From Xanthobacteraceae bacterium (GTDB lineage: Bacteria; Pseudomonadota; Alphaproteobacteria; Rhizobiales; Xanthobacteraceae), in assembly GCA_019750915.1 (NCBI GenBank), contig JAIENY010000022.1, forward strand, positions 1 to 64,000: 64,000 bases of DNA. The letters run 5' to 3'. Of the stretch, positions 25,621-35,704 are shown one piece after another. Made by a program: the position numbers and the translations under genes. Within the stretch, counting starts at the first letter, position 1. Every line of letters begins with the position of its first letter. The notes under the pieces are model-generated. The model did not search any database. It was given only the letters and a program-made list of their open reading frames with translations, and was not told the origin of the DNA.

Positions 25621-26364
25621 GTGACAATCAAAGCTCTTGTATTCGATGCCTATGGCACCCTCTACGACATCCAGTCCGTCGCCGCCGTGACCGACGAGGC
25701 ATTCCCCGGCTACGGCGAGGCCATCACCCAGATCTGGCGCCTGAAGCAGCTCGAATACACCTGGCTGCGAAGCATGATGCAGCGCTACGAAGACTTCTCG
25801 GTGATCACCCGTGAGTCGCTCGACTACACGCTGAAGCTGCTTGGCCTCAAATACGATCCGGCCGTGTTCGAGGTCATCATGGACAAATACGTCCACCTCG
25901 ATCTGTATCCGGATGCGCTGGCCACCCTCGAAAAATTGAAGGGCAACAAGCTGGCCATCCTGTCGAACGGATCCAGCGACATGCTGAACATGCTGGTCAA
26001 GAACACCGGCCTCGACAAGGTGCTCGACGCCACGATCAGCATCGACAGCCAGCGCGTGTTCAAGCCCAGTCCCCGCGCCTACGAACTGATCGAGCAAACG
26101 CTCGGCGTGAAGCCGCATGAGGTACTGTTCGTGTCATCCAATCCGTTCGACGTGAGCGGCGCGAAATCGTTCGGGTTGAGCGTGGCATGGATCGAGCGTG
26201 TGACGCCGGATGCCATGGCGGCATCTTTCAAACCGGGCATCCAAACCACCCCATTGCACATGTTCAAGGCAATGCGCACCCAGATGGATACGCTGGGATT
26301 TGGGCCGGATTATCGTATTTCTTCGCTGTCGGGTCTGCCCGATCTTCTCAAGAAAGCGGCCTGA
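25621..26364 (+). CDS. (S)-2-haloacid dehalogenase, HAD type II
   Basis: This 247-aa cytoplasmic enzyme matches the L-2-haloacid dehalogenases, which convert L-2-haloacids to D-2-hydroxyacids through an aspartyl ester. The full catalytic set is visible: Asp9 and Thr13 in VFDAYGTLYD, Arg40 in IWRLKQLEYTW, Ser115-Asn116 in LSNGS, Lys148 in VFKPSPR, and Ser172/Asn174/Asp177 in VSSNPFDVSGAK. Start codon is GTG. It has its own strong terminator. It is unrelated in fold to the DehI-type enzyme about 11 kb upstream. Physiological substrate is inferred. Confidence 0.93.
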   Translation: MTIKALVFDAYGTLYDIQSVAAVTDEAFPGYGEAITQIWRLKQLEYTWLRSMMQRYEDFSVITRESLDYTLKLLGLKYDPAVFEVIMDKYVHLDLYPDALATLEKLKGNKLAILSNGSSDMLNMLVKNTGLDKVLDATISIDSQRVFKPSPRAYELIEQTLGVKPHEVLFVSSNPFDVSGAKSFGLSVAWIERVTPDAMAASFKPGIQTTPLHMFKAMRTQMDTLGFGPDYRISSLSGLPDLLKKAA

Positions 26365-26380
26365 GCGCACATCAAAACGA

Positions 26381-26410
26381 AAACCGGCCTCGCGAGGGCC
26401 GGTTTTTTTT
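26381..26410 (+). terminator. Rho-independent terminator after the HAD dehalogenase gene
   Basis: A 9-bp stem AAACCGGCC / GGCCGGTTT with a 7-nt loop is followed by a run of T. The flanking A/T tracts make it potentially bidirectional, serving the convergent DUF3297 gene too. Confidence 0.88.
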
Positions 26411-26432
26411 ATTTCGGGATTGTCGGGAGCCG

Positions 26433-26669
26433 TCAGCTCTTGAAATACGGTTCGACCGCGCCGGAAAATTTCATGGTGATCGGATTTCCGTGCCGGTCCT
26501 TGGCCGAGCCGACCGTCATGCGGACCCAGCCTTCGCTGACGCAATATTCCTCGACATTGGTCTTTTCGACGCCCTTGAAACGGATGCCGATATCCCGCGA
26601 CAGGATTTTCTCATCATAATACGGACTGTTCGGATCGATCGACAGACGATCGGGAAGTTCGTCACTCAT
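26433..26669 (-). CDS. DUF3297 family protein
   Basis: This 78-aa conserved protein reads DELPDRLSIDPNSPYYDEKIL near its N-terminus and ends GNPITMKFSGAVEPYFKS. The length and the pattern LSIDPNSPYYD / GIRFKG / VSEGWVRM match DUF3297, a small family of unknown function. The start is the ATG of MSDELPD; the track extension upstream overlaps non-coding DNA. It is convergent with the HAD dehalogenase gene. Confidence 0.88.
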   Translation of the reverse strand: MSDELPDRLSIDPNSPYYDEKILSRDIGIRFKGVEKTNVEEYCVSEGWVRMTVGSAKDRHGNPITMKFSGAVEPYFKS

Positions 26670-26966
26670 TATCTTTATGTCACCCCTTGCTGGGCACCGG
26701 GGTTTCACCGGTGACATCGCATTGTCATAAGGCGTTGTTCATAACCGATCATGATCGGAATGTTGAGCGGTTAGAGCCACAAACCGCCATCCCCGACCAG
26801 CCCGCACATTGCCTTCAATCCCGCAGCAGCCCATCCGTTCACGACGTTGCGATGATCGGGCATGGGGGAACCATCCAGCTTCGCCGCCGTTTGGTTTGGG
26901 TTCTAGCTTGAGCAATGCAGACGTAGGCGGGGCCGGGACAAACTTCAGCCCACAGGGGGTCATGAG

Positions 26967-29063
26967 ATGGAAGGTTCGCGTTCGACGGCCGATGATCGGT
27001 CTCCGCCCAGCATCGACCCGGTCGATCAGCTTGGTATCAATACCATTCGCACCCTGGCGATTGATGCTGTGCAAAAGGCCAACTCTGGCCATGCCGGTAC
27101 TCCAATGGGCATGGCGCCCGTAGCCTACACATTGTGGCAGGAGGTGCTTCGCTATGATCCCGCTGATCCGCTGTGGCCGAATCGTGACCGGTTTGTGCTG
27201 TCGTGCGGTCACGCGTCGATGTTGCTTTACTCCCTGATTCATCTTTCCGGTATCAAGCGGCTGAAAGATGGACAGGTGACGAATATCGCAGCCGTCACGC
27301 TGGACGATATCGAACACTTCCGCCAGATTGACAGCGTCACGCCGGGACACCCCGAACACGGTCACACCACCGGTGTGGAAACGACAACAGGTCCGCTTGG
27401 ACAGGGCTGCGGCAACAGTGTCGGCATGGCTATCGCCTCGCGCTGGCTCGGTGCTCGCTACAACAAGCCAGACAGCACCATCTTCAATTTCAGAGTCTAT
27501 ACAATTTGCAGCGACGGCGACCTGATGGAAGGTGTGGCGTCGGAGGCGGCTTCGCTCGCGGGCCATCTCGGTCTCGACAATCTGTGCTGGATCTACGACA
27601 GCAACACCGTCACCATCGAAGGCCATACCGAACTTGCGTTCAGCGAGGATGTCGCCGCGCGATTTCGCGGTTACGGCTGGCATGTGACTTATGTCGCGGA
27701 CGCCAATGACACCGACCGTGTGCGCTCCGCGCTTGAAGAATTCAGCGAAACCAAGGGCCGCCCCACCCTTATCATCGTCAACAGCATTATCGGCTACGGC
27801 GCGCCGGGCATGCAGGGCACTTCGAAAATTCACAGCGATGCACTCGGCGCTGACGAAGTGAAGAAAACCAAGGCCTTTCTCGGCTGGCCGGAGGACAAGG
27901 ATTTCTACGTGCCGGACGGCGTCTACCAGCGCTTTGCCGATCGTATCGGCAAGCGCGGCGCAAAGCTTCGCGCCGATTGGGAAAAGACCTTCGCGGCCTA
28001 CGCGACAGCCAACAAAACCGAGGCCGATGAAATTCAGCGCTGCCTGAAGCACGACCTCGCGGAAGGTTGGGACGAGGACCTGCCCGAGTTCAAGGCCGAT
28101 GCAAAAGGCGTTGCCACCCGCGAAGCCGGCAGCAAGGTTCTCAACGCGATCGCCGACAAGCTGCCCTGGGTGCTCGGTGGCTCGGCAGACCTTGCGCCCT
28201 CGACCAAGACCAAGCTGACCGCCGAGAGCATGGGCGCGCTGGAACGCACGACACCGGGCGGCCGCAACATACATTTCGGCGTGCGCGAACATGCCATGGG
28301 CGCGATCGTCAACGGCATGGGTCTGTGCCATCTGCGTGCGTTCGGTTCGACCTTTCTGGTCTTCAGCGACTACATGCGGCCGCCGGTCCGGCTGTCCTCG
28401 CTGATGCAGCTGCCGATTTTCCATGTCTTCACTCATGACTCGATCGGCGTCGGCGAGGACGGCCCCACCCATCAGCCGGTCGAACAGATCGCGAGCCTGC
28501 GCGCCATTCCGGGCCTTGTGGTGCTTCGGCCGGCCGATGCCAACGAGGTGCGCGAGGCTTACAAGGTCGTCTTCAACCTAAAGGACAATCCGGCAGCGCT
28601 GGTGCTGAGCCGTCAGGCCATGCCGGTGTTCGACCGCAGCAAATACGGCTCCGCCGAGGGCGTGGCGCGCGGCGCCTATGTGCTGGCGGATTCCGATGCG
28701 CCGCAGGTGATCCTGATCGGCACCGGTAGCGAGGTCCAGCTCTGCGTCGACGCCCACGAGCAATTGGCCTCGCGTGGCGTCAGGTCGCGCGTGGTGTCGA
28801 TGCCCTCATGGGACCTATTCGAAAAGCAGGACAAATCCTACCGCGATCAGGTGCTGCCGCCGCGGATCACGGCCCGTGTCACCATCGAGCAAGGATCGGT
28901 TTTAGGCTGGGATCGTTACGCAGGCCCTTCCGGCGAGATCATCGGTATGCATACTTTCGGCTCGTCTGCGCCGCTGAAGGACCTGTTAAGGAAATTCGGC
29001 TTCGCGCCGGATAAGGTTGTTGAGGCGGCCCTCCGCCAAATCGAACAGAACAAGGCATCATGA
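26967..29063 (+). CDS. tkt: Transketolase
   Basis: This 698-aa thiamine-diphosphate enzyme transfers two-carbon units in the non-oxidative pentose phosphate pathway. Recognisable motifs are NTIRTLAIDAVQKANSGHAG, TGPLGQGCGNSVGMA, the cofactor loop CSDGDLMEGVASEAASLAGH, FGVREHAMGAI and DSIGVGEDGPTHQPVEQ. The first 20 residues are Ser/Asp-rich and not conserved. GGGGG lies about 8 bp upstream of the ATG. It opens a seven-gene carbon operon, and its stop overlaps the tal-pgi start by four bases (ATGA). Confidence 0.96.
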   Translation: MEGSRSTADDRSPPSIDPVDQLGINTIRTLAIDAVQKANSGHAGTPMGMAPVAYTLWQEVLRYDPADPLWPNRDRFVLSCGHASMLLYSLIHLSGIKRLKDGQVTNIAAVTLDDIEHFRQIDSVTPGHPEHGHTTGVETTTGPLGQGCGNSVGMAIASRWLGARYNKPDSTIFNFRVYTICSDGDLMEGVASEAASLAGHLGLDNLCWIYDSNTVTIEGHTELAFSEDVAARFRGYGWHVTYVADANDTDRVRSALEEFSETKGRPTLIIVNSIIGYGAPGMQGTSKIHSDALGADEVKKTKAFLGWPEDKDFYVPDGVYQRFADRIGKRGAKLRADWEKTFAAYATANKTEADEIQRCLKHDLAEGWDEDLPEFKADAKGVATREAGSKVLNAIADKLPWVLGGSADLAPSTKTKLTAESMGALERTTPGGRNIHFGVREHAMGAIVNGMGLCHLRAFGSTFLVFSDYMRPPVRLSSLMQLPIFHVFTHDSIGVGEDGPTHQPVEQIASLRAIPGLVVLRPADANEVREAYKVVFNLKDNPAALVLSRQAMPVFDRSKYGSAEGVARGAYVLADSDAPQVILIGTGSEVQLCVDAHEQLASRGVRSRVVSMPSWDLFEKQDKSYRDQVLPPRITARVTIEQGSVLGWDRYAGPSGEIIGMHTFGSSAPLKDLLRKFGFAPDKVVEAALRQIEQNKAS

Positions 29064-31900
29064 ACCCGGTCAAAGAACTGCAAAAGCACGGTCAATCCGT
29101 CTGGCTCGACTTCCTCGCGCGCGGCTTCATCGCCAAGGGCGACCTGAAAAAGCTGATCGATCAGGACGGCGTGAGGGGCGTCACCTCGAACCCGTCGATC
29201 TTCGAGAAGGCAATCGGAAGCAGCGACGAATACGATGACGCTTTCGCCAAACTTTTGAAGGATGGCGACCGTTCGGTGATCGACCTGTATGAATCGGTCG
29301 CGATCGAGGATATTCAGCACGCCGCCGATGTCCTGCGCCCGGTTTACGACGAACTCAAAGGCCATGACGGCTTTGTCAGTCTCGAAGTCTCGCCGTACCT
29401 CGCCCTCGACACCGAGGGCACGCTCGCCGAGGCCAAGCGGCTGTGGAGCGCGGTGAAGCGCGATAACCTGATGGTGAAGGTACCCGGCACCGCCGAGGGC
29501 CTGCCCGCCATCGAGAAGCTGATCGCTCAAGGCATCAGTATCAACATCACGCTGCTGTTCTCGCAAAAAGTCTACGCACAGGTCCTCGAGGCCTATATGA
29601 GCGGGCTTGAGAAACTCGCCGCCGTCCATGGCGACCTGTCGAAGGTGGCGAGCGTCGCCTCGTTCTTCGTCAGCCGCATCGACAGCGCGGTGGACAAGGA
29701 GCTGGACACAAAGATTGCCGCCGCCAACGACGAGGACCAGAAGAAGCGGCTGACCGCCCTGAAGGGCAAGGTCGCCATCGCCAACGCCAAGCTAGCTTAC
29801 CAGCACTATAAGAAGGTGATCGCCACCGCCCGCTGGAAGGAACTGGAAGCCAAGGGCGCGAAGCTGCAACGATTGCTCTGGGCCTCGACCGGCACCAAGA
29901 ACAAGGCCTATAGCGACGTGCTGTATGTCGAGGAACTGATCGGCAAAGACACTGTCAACACCGTGCCGCCTGCCACCCTCGATGCGTTCCGCGATCACGG
30001 CAAGCCGCGCGACAGCCTTGAAGAAAATATCCCGGAAGCCGAACAGGTGCTCAGTGAGCTCGCCAAGAGCGGCGTTTCGCTCGATGCCGTCACCGACAAG
30101 CTCGTGGACGAAGGTGTAAAGCTGTTCGCCGATGCCGCCGACCAGTTGCTCGGTGCGGTCGCAGGGAAACGCGCCAAGATGCTCGGCGCCAAGATTGACA
30201 CGCAAGCGATTACGCTGGGCGACACGCTGGCAAAGGATGTCAAGACGCTGACCGACGAATGGCGCGCGTCCGGCAAGGGTCGGGCGATGTGGAAGAAGGA
30301 CGCCAGGGTATGGACCGGTCACGACGAGGCCAAATGGCTGGGCTGGCTTGACGGGGTGGAGCGTGAGCACAAGGCGCTGTCGCGTTATGAAACGTTCTCC
30401 AATTGGGTGAAGCGTGAGAAGTTCACCGACGTTGTGGTGCTCGGCATGGGCGGATCGAGCCTCGGCCCGGAAGTGATTGCGCTGACGTTTGGCCCCGCCG
30501 CGGGATTTCCCAAGCTCTCCATTCTTGACTCAACGGACCCCGCGCAGGTGCTGCGGCTGCAATCCTCGGTCACGCTCGATAAAACGCTGTTCATCGTCTC
30601 CAGCAAATCCGGTAGCACCACCGAGCCGAACGTGATGATGGAGTATTTCTTCGCTGAGGTCGGCAAGCTGCGCGAAAAGGCCGGCGATCATTTCGTCGCC
30701 GTCACCGATCCCGGCTCGTCAATGGAGAAAACCGCCAAGGCGCGGCACTTCGCTCACATCTTCTACGGAGAGCCGAGCATCGGCGGACGTTACTCGGTGA
30801 TCTCGCCATTCGGTCTCGTCCCCGCCGCCGCGACGGGTCTGGACCTGAAGAAATTTCTGGATGTTGCATCCTCGATGGTACGGGCCTGCGGCCCCGACGT
30901 GCCGCCGCAGGAAAATCCCGGTATCCAGCTTGGCCTTGCGCTTGGCGCAGCGGCAAAGTCCGGACGCGACAAGGTGACGATCTCCGCATCCAGTGCGATC
31001 GGCGATTTTGGTGCATGGACCGAACAGCTGATTGCCGAATCCACCGGCAAGAACGGCAAGGCGCTGATCCCGCTGGCCGACGAGCCGCTGGGAGCGCCCG
31101 GTGTCTACGGCAACGATCGCGTGTTCGTCGATCTGCGGCTGAAGGATGACACCGCGCGCGATGCGGCGCTCAATGCGCTGGAGAAGGCCGGACATCCAGT
31201 GGTGCGGATCGCGGTCACCAGTCCAGAGCATATTGGGCAGGAATTCTTCCGATTCGAGATTGCAACCGCAGTTGCGGGCTCGGTGATCGGCATCAATCCG
31301 TTCGACCAGCCGGACGTGGAAGCGGCCAAGATCAAGACCCGCGAACTCACCGCCGAGTACGACAAGACCGGATCGCTACCGCCGGAAACGCCCGTCGTCA
31401 CAGATGGCAATATCGCGATCTATACCGATACCAGGAACGCCGACGCGCTGCGCAAGTCTGGCGCCGATGGTACCGTGGGATCGTGGCTGAAGGCGCATTT
31501 CTCGCGCATCAAGCCCGGCGACTATGCCGCCCTGCTCGCCTATATTGACCACAACACGGCCGACATCGAAGCCCTGCAGACAGCGCGGCTTGCGATCCGT
31601 GACAGGAAGCGTGTTGCCACCTGTGTCGGCTTCGGTCCGCGCTTCCAGCACTCGACCGGACAGGCCTATAAGGGCGGACCCAACACCGGCGTATTCATCC
31701 AGATCACCGCCGACGACGCCAGGGATCTACCGATCCCCGGTGAGAAGGCGAGTTTTGGCGTGATCAAGGCGGCACAGGCGCGCGGAGATTTTGGCGTGCT
31801 GACCGAACGCGACCGCCGTGCGATCCGGCTTCACATCAAGGGCGACGTCGCCAAGGGCCTCGCCAGCATCAACGCGGCGGTCGCCAACGCGTTGTCATAG
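29060..31900 (+). CDS. tal-pgi: Bifunctional transaldolase / glucose-6-phosphate isomerase
   Basis: This 946-aa fusion joins two sugar-phosphate enzymes. Residues 1 to about 370 are a transaldolase, with GVTSNPSIFEKAI, the Schiff-base Lys in NLMVKVPGT, and ISINITLLFSQKVY. From about 400 to the end is a glucose-6-phosphate isomerase, with GMGGSSLGPEVI, the phosphate loop SKSGSTTEPN and GIQLGLALGAAAKSGRDK. Such fusions occur in several alphaproteobacteria and other bacteria. The gene overlaps tkt by ATGA and is 9 bp from gnd. The fusion ties glycolytic F6P/G6P exchange to the pentose pathway. Confidence 0.96.
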   Translation: MNPVKELQKHGQSVWLDFLARGFIAKGDLKKLIDQDGVRGVTSNPSIFEKAIGSSDEYDDAFAKLLKDGDRSVIDLYESVAIEDIQHAADVLRPVYDELKGHDGFVSLEVSPYLALDTEGTLAEAKRLWSAVKRDNLMVKVPGTAEGLPAIEKLIAQGISINITLLFSQKVYAQVLEAYMSGLEKLAAVHGDLSKVASVASFFVSRIDSAVDKELDTKIAAANDEDQKKRLTALKGKVAIANAKLAYQHYKKVIATARWKELEAKGAKLQRLLWASTGTKNKAYSDVLYVEELIGKDTVNTVPPATLDAFRDHGKPRDSLEENIPEAEQVLSELAKSGVSLDAVTDKLVDEGVKLFADAADQLLGAVAGKRAKMLGAKIDTQAITLGDTLAKDVKTLTDEWRASGKGRAMWKKDARVWTGHDEAKWLGWLDGVEREHKALSRYETFSNWVKREKFTDVVVLGMGGSSLGPEVIALTFGPAAGFPKLSILDSTDPAQVLRLQSSVTLDKTLFIVSSKSGSTTEPNVMMEYFFAEVGKLREKAGDHFVAVTDPGSSMEKTAKARHFAHIFYGEPSIGGRYSVISPFGLVPAAATGLDLKKFLDVASSMVRACGPDVPPQENPGIQLGLALGAAAKSGRDKVTISASSAIGDFGAWTEQLIAESTGKNGKALIPLADEPLGAPGVYGNDRVFVDLRLKDDTARDAALNALEKAGHPVVRIAVTSPEHIGQEFFRFEIATAVAGSVIGINPFDQPDVEAAKIKTRELTAEYDKTGSLPPETPVVTDGNIAIYTDTRNADALRKSGADGTVGSWLKAHFSRIKPGDYAALLAYIDHNTADIEALQTARLAIRDRKRVATCVGFGPRFQHSTGQAYKGGPNTGVFIQITADDARDLPIPGEKASFGVIKAAQARGDFGVLTERDRRAIRLHIKGDVAKGLASINAAVANALS

Positions 31901-31909
31901 GATATCATC

Positions 31910-32899
31910 ATGCAGATCGGACTCATCGGGCTCGGGCGAATGGGCGGCAACATCACGCGCCGCCTGATCGAAAAGGGAAAGCACGACGTCGTCGTGTTCG
32001 ACGTCAACAGCAAGGCTGTCGATGAACTTGCCAGCCATGGCGCGACACCCGGCGCGTCGCTCGGCGATCTGGTGGTGAAGCTGAAAGCGCCGCGCACGAT
32101 CTGGATCATGCTGCCCGCCGGCAAGATCACCGAGGATACGATCGACACGCTCAGTCACTCGCTGCACAACGGCGACACCATCATCGACGGCGGAAATACA
32201 TTCTGGCAGGATGACGTGCGCCGCGCCGCCGCGCTCAAGGATAAGGGCATCCACTATGTCGATGTCGGCACCAGCGGCGGCATCTGGGGTTTCGAGCGCG
32301 GCTACTGCATGATGATCGGCGGCGACAAGAAGGTCGTCGACCGGCTTGATCCGATTTTCGCGACACTGGCGCCGGGCCTCGGCGACATTTCGCGCACACC
32401 GGGCCGTGAAAAACTCGATGCCCGCGCCGAGCAAGGCTACATCCACGCGGGCCCGGTCGGTGCCGGCCATTTCGTCAAGATGGTCCACAACGGAATCGAA
32501 TACGGCCTGATGCAGGCCTACGCCGAGGGTTTCGACATCCTGCGCAACGCGAATATCGACGCGCTGCCGCCAGCCCATCGCTTCGACGTCAACCTTCCCG
32601 ACGTCGCCGAAGTGTGGCGGCGCGGCAGCGTGATCTCGTCATGGCTGCTCGATCTCACCTCAAGTGCGCTCGCGGCCAATCCCAAGCTCGACGAATATTC
32701 CGGCTTTGTCGAAGACTCCGGCGAAGGCCGCTGGACCATCAACGCGGCCATCGACGAGTCGGTGCCGGCCGAGGTCATCACCGCGGCGCTCTACGCACGA
32801 TTCCGCTCGCGCAAGGAACATACCTTTGCGGAAAAAATTCTGTCCGCCATGCGCGCAGGATTCGGCGGCCACAAGGAGCCGGGGAAACCGAAAGGATAG
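31910..32899 (+). CDS. gnd: 6-phosphogluconate dehydrogenase (decarboxylating), short form
   Basis: This 329-aa enzyme converts 6-phosphogluconate to ribulose-5-phosphate and CO2. The Rossmann motif [12 protein letters not shown] is followed by an acidic FDVNSKA instead of the NRT of the long NADP-type enzymes. The substrate-binding region shows [16 protein letters not shown] and [21 protein letters not shown]. Length fits the short GndA/YqeC-type proteins, often NAD-preferring, so cofactor use should not be assumed. It sits between tal-pgi and zwf with 9- and 6-bp gaps. Confidence 0.95.
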   Translation: MQIGLIGLGRMGGNITRRLIEKGKHDVVVFDVNSKAVDELASHGATPGASLGDLVVKLKAPRTIWIMLPAGKITEDTIDTLSHSLHNGDTIIDGGNTFWQDDVRRAAALKDKGIHYVDVGTSGGIWGFERGYCMMIGGDKKVVDRLDPIFATLAPGLGDISRTPGREKLDARAEQGYIHAGPVGAGHFVKMVHNGIEYGLMQAYAEGFDILRNANIDALPPAHRFDVNLPDVAEVWRRGSVISSWLLDLTSSALAANPKLDEYSGFVEDSGEGRWTINAAIDESVPAEVITAALYARFRSRKEHTFAEKILSAMRAGFGGHKEPGKPKG

Positions 32900-32905
32900 A
32901 CTGGA

Positions 32906-34429
32906 ATGAATGCTGACACGATGGACGCAAAGCCGAAAAGTCCCGATTCCTGCTGTTTCGTGATCTTCGGTGTCACCGGCGACCTCGCGCATCGTCTGGT
33001 CATCCCCGCGCTCTACAATCTGGAGAAAGCCGGGCTGTTGCCGGAAAAATTCTGCGTCGTCGGCGTCACACGCTCCGAGGCGGACAACAAGGACCTGAAA
33101 GAAAGCCTGCTGAAGGGTCTGGACAAGTTTGCCACCCAGACGGTCGAGAAATCCGTCGCGGACAAGCTGTTCAACTGCGTGACCGCTATTTACGCCGATC
33201 CCAGCGATCCAAAATCGTTCGATGGACTGAAGACTCATCTGGACAAAATTTGCCAGAACAGCGGCATCAACAACCAGCTGTTCTATCTGGCGGTGCCGCC
33301 AAGCGCGTTCCTGCCGATCAGCCAATCGCTCGGCAAGGCCGGGCTGTTGAAGGAAAGCAACGGCAAGTGGCGGCGGCTGGTGGTGGAGAAGCCGTTCGGC
33401 ACCGATCTGGCATCGGCCAAGGACCTCAACGCCCATCTGCTCAAGCTGCTCGACGAGCATCAGATCTACCGCATCGATCACTACCTCGGCAAAGAGACGG
33501 TGCAGAACATCCTGGTGCTGCGTTTCGCCAACGGAATGTTCGAACCGATCTGGAATCGCAACCATATCGACCACGTCCAGATCACGGTGGCGGAAACCGT
33601 CGATGTCGGCACCCGCGGCAGTTTCTATGAAGCCACCGGCGCGTTGCGCGATATGGTGCCGAACCACCTTTTCCAGTTGCTGGCGCTGGTGGCGATGGAG
33701 CCGCCGTCTCGATTCGATGCACAATCGGTCCGTTCGGAAAAAGGCGAGGTGCTCGCCGCGATCCAGACCCAGACCGAAGAGGAAGCGCTGAAGAATTCGG
33801 TGCGCGGCCAATATCTGGCGGGCAAGGTCGGCAACACCGACGTGATCGACTATCGCAAATCCAACAACATCGCGCCCGACAGCAATGTCGAAACCTATGT
33901 CGCGATGAAGCTTACCATCGACAACTGGCGCTGGGCGGGCGTGCCGTTCTATCTGCGCACCGGCAAGGCCATGACCGCCAAACGCACCGAGGTTGCGATC
34001 CGCTTCAAGGAGGCGCCGTTCTCGATGTTTCGCGTGACGGAGGTGGAACGCCTGTCGCAGAACTATCTCGTCGTTGGCATTGAGCCGACCGAGGGTATCA
34101 CGCTGCAGTTCAATACCAAAGTGCCCGGCCCGGAGGTGACGATCGACGGCGTGGAGATGAAATTCAAATACAAGGACTACTTCAAGGCGTCGCCGAACAC
34201 CGGCTACGAGACGCTGATCTACGATTGCATGATCGGCGACAATATCCTGTTTCAACGCGCCGACAGCGTCGAGGCCGGATGGCAGGCGGTACAACCCTTC
34301 CTCGACGCCTGGAAAAAAGCGGGCGGCAAGGGACTGGGGATGTATCGCGCCGGCACCGACGGGCCGGAGGAAGCGCACGAACTTCTGGAGCGCGACGGCC
34401 GTCGCTGGCGCGCGATCACCGGCGAATGA
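32906..34429 (+). CDS. zwf: Glucose-6-phosphate 1-dehydrogenase
   Basis: This 507-aa enzyme catalyses the first oxidative step of the pentose phosphate/Entner-Doudoroff route and produces NADPH. Visible motifs are the nucleotide-binding FVIFGVTGDLAHR (G-x-T-G-D-L), RRLVVEKPFGTDL and the active-site signature RIDHYLGKE. Length is normal. The first 12 residues are variable. Its stop overlaps the pgl start (ATGA). Confidence 0.97.
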   Translation: MNADTMDAKPKSPDSCCFVIFGVTGDLAHRLVIPALYNLEKAGLLPEKFCVVGVTRSEADNKDLKESLLKGLDKFATQTVEKSVADKLFNCVTAIYADPSDPKSFDGLKTHLDKICQNSGINNQLFYLAVPPSAFLPISQSLGKAGLLKESNGKWRRLVVEKPFGTDLASAKDLNAHLLKLLDEHQIYRIDHYLGKETVQNILVLRFANGMFEPIWNRNHIDHVQITVAETVDVGTRGSFYEATGALRDMVPNHLFQLLALVAMEPPSRFDAQSVRSEKGEVLAAIQTQTEEEALKNSVRGQYLAGKVGNTDVIDYRKSNNIAPDSNVETYVAMKLTIDNWRWAGVPFYLRTGKAMTAKRTEVAIRFKEAPFSMFRVTEVERLSQNYLVVGIEPTEGITLQFNTKVPGPEVTIDGVEMKFKYKDYFKASPNTGYETLIYDCMIGDNILFQRADSVEAGWQAVQPFLDAWKKAGGKGLGMYRAGTDGPEEAHELLERDGRRWRAITGE

Positions 34430-35169
34430 AAGGGGCGCTGCCGAAAACCATCGTCGTGGCGGATGCCGCGACATTGGCGGTAGCCGCCGCCGAACGGCTG
34501 CTCGCACGCATCGCGCGGGACGACCGGCAGGTGGCGATCTGCCTGACGGGCGGATCGACACCGAAGCGGCTTTACGAACTGCTCGCGACATCGGCTTGGC
34601 GTGAAAGGATCCCATGGACCCGCGTCCAGTGGTTCATGGGCGACGACCGTTTCGTGCCGCAGGACGACAAGCTCAGTAATATTGGCATGGCCCGCCGCGC
34701 ATTTCTGGACGAATGTGCGCCCCCTTCCAATGTGCATCCGATCCCGACGCAGCTGCCCTCACCGGATGAGGCAGCGACTGTCTACGAGAAGGAATTGCGC
34801 GCCTTCGCCGCAAAACATCGCGCTGCGAATGAGCCGCTGTTCGATCTGGTTCTACTGGGCGTTGGACCGGACGGCCACACCGCTTCGCTGTTTCCGGGAT
34901 ATCCCGCTGCCAGCGAAACCCGGCGATGGGTCGTGGGCGTGCCGAAAGCCCATGTCGAACCGTTCGTGCCGCGCGTCAGCCTGACGCAACCGTGCCTTGC
35001 GATGTGCGAGGAGATGCTGCTGCTCGCATCGGGTCACGACAAGAAGGAGATCCTCGCCCGTGCGTTCGCCCATGATGACCTGCCCGCCGCGCACGCGCGA
35101 TCTGCCAAAGGGGAGACAATCTGGATGATCGACGAAGCCGCCGCACCACCCGGCATAGACGGCGCATGA
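34426..35169 (+). CDS. pgl: 6-phosphogluconolactonase
   Basis: This 247-aa enzyme hydrolyses 6-phosphogluconolactone made by Zwf. The family motifs LTGGSTPKRLYELLA, FMGDDRFVPQDDKLSN (which carries the usual DER-like acidic/Arg group) and LLGVGPDGHTASLFPG are clear. I start it at the ATG overlapping the zwf stop; the ORF-track frame extends 67 codons upstream inside zwf and is not needed. It overlaps gntK by four bases. Confidence 0.96.
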   Translation: MKGALPKTIVVADAATLAVAAAERLLARIARDDRQVAICLTGGSTPKRLYELLATSAWRERIPWTRVQWFMGDDRFVPQDDKLSNIGMARRAFLDECAPPSNVHPIPTQLPSPDEAATVYEKELRAFAAKHRAANEPLFDLVLLGVGPDGHTASLFPGYPAASETRRWVVGVPKAHVEPFVPRVSLTQPCLAMCEEMLLLASGHDKKEILARAFAHDDLPAAHARSAKGETIWMIDEAAAPPGIDGA

Positions 35170-35699
35170 CGCAGACATCCTCGACCATCGCGGCGATTGT
35201 GCTGATCGGCGTCTCTGCGTCGGGGAAAAGCACCGTTGCCGAGGCGCTGGCCAAACGCATCGGCTTTGCCGAGGAGGACGGTGACGATTTTCATCCTGCC
35301 GCCAATATCGCGAAGATGCATGCCGGCATTCCACTGACCGACGAAGATCGCTGGCCATGGCTTTACGCCATTGCCGATGACATTGACCGGCATATCGAGG
35401 AAGACAAGCCCGTGGTCTTTGCCTGCTCGGCATTGAAGCGCGCCTACCGCGACATTCTGGTGCATGGCCGCCTGGACATCCGGCTGGTCTATCTAAAGGG
35501 TTCGCGCGAACTGATCTGCGACAGGTTCAGCAAACGTCAGGGACACTTCATGTCGGCGGCGCTGATCAAGAGCCAGTTCGACACGCTTGAAGAGCCGCAA
35601 CCCGGCGAAAATATTCTGATCGTCGACATCAAGGACACCGTGGATGAGATCGTGGACGAGATCGTCGAGAAGCTGAATCTTTCCACGGCCGGAGCTTGA
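35166..35699 (+). CDS. gntK: Gluconokinase
   Basis: This 177-aa enzyme phosphorylates gluconate to 6-phosphogluconate, feeding the same operon's Gnd. It has the P-loop GVSASGKST, the conserved EDGDDFHPAANIAKMHAGIPLTD region, and FACSALKRAYRDIL. Length is typical of GntK/IdnK. It overlaps pgl by ATGA and is followed within a few bases by the HAD gene. No gluconate transporter is in the window. Confidence 0.95.
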   Translation: MTQTSSTIAAIVLIGVSASGKSTVAEALAKRIGFAEEDGDDFHPAANIAKMHAGIPLTDEDRWPWLYAIADDIDRHIEEDKPVVFACSALKRAYRDILVHGRLDIRLVYLKGSRELICDRFSKRQGHFMSAALIKSQFDTLEEPQPGENILIVDIKDTVDEIVDEIVEKLNLSTAGA

Positions 35700-35704
35700 C
35701 CCTG

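Noticed and set aside
25621-26364. HAD type II dehalogenase as a phosphatase
   Set aside because: The second acidic residue of HAD phosphatases (DxD) is replaced by DAY, and the full dehalogenase residue set is present.
26739-28472. 577-aa minus-strand ORF opposite transketolase
   Set aside because: Shadow frame; transketolase on the plus strand is unmistakable.
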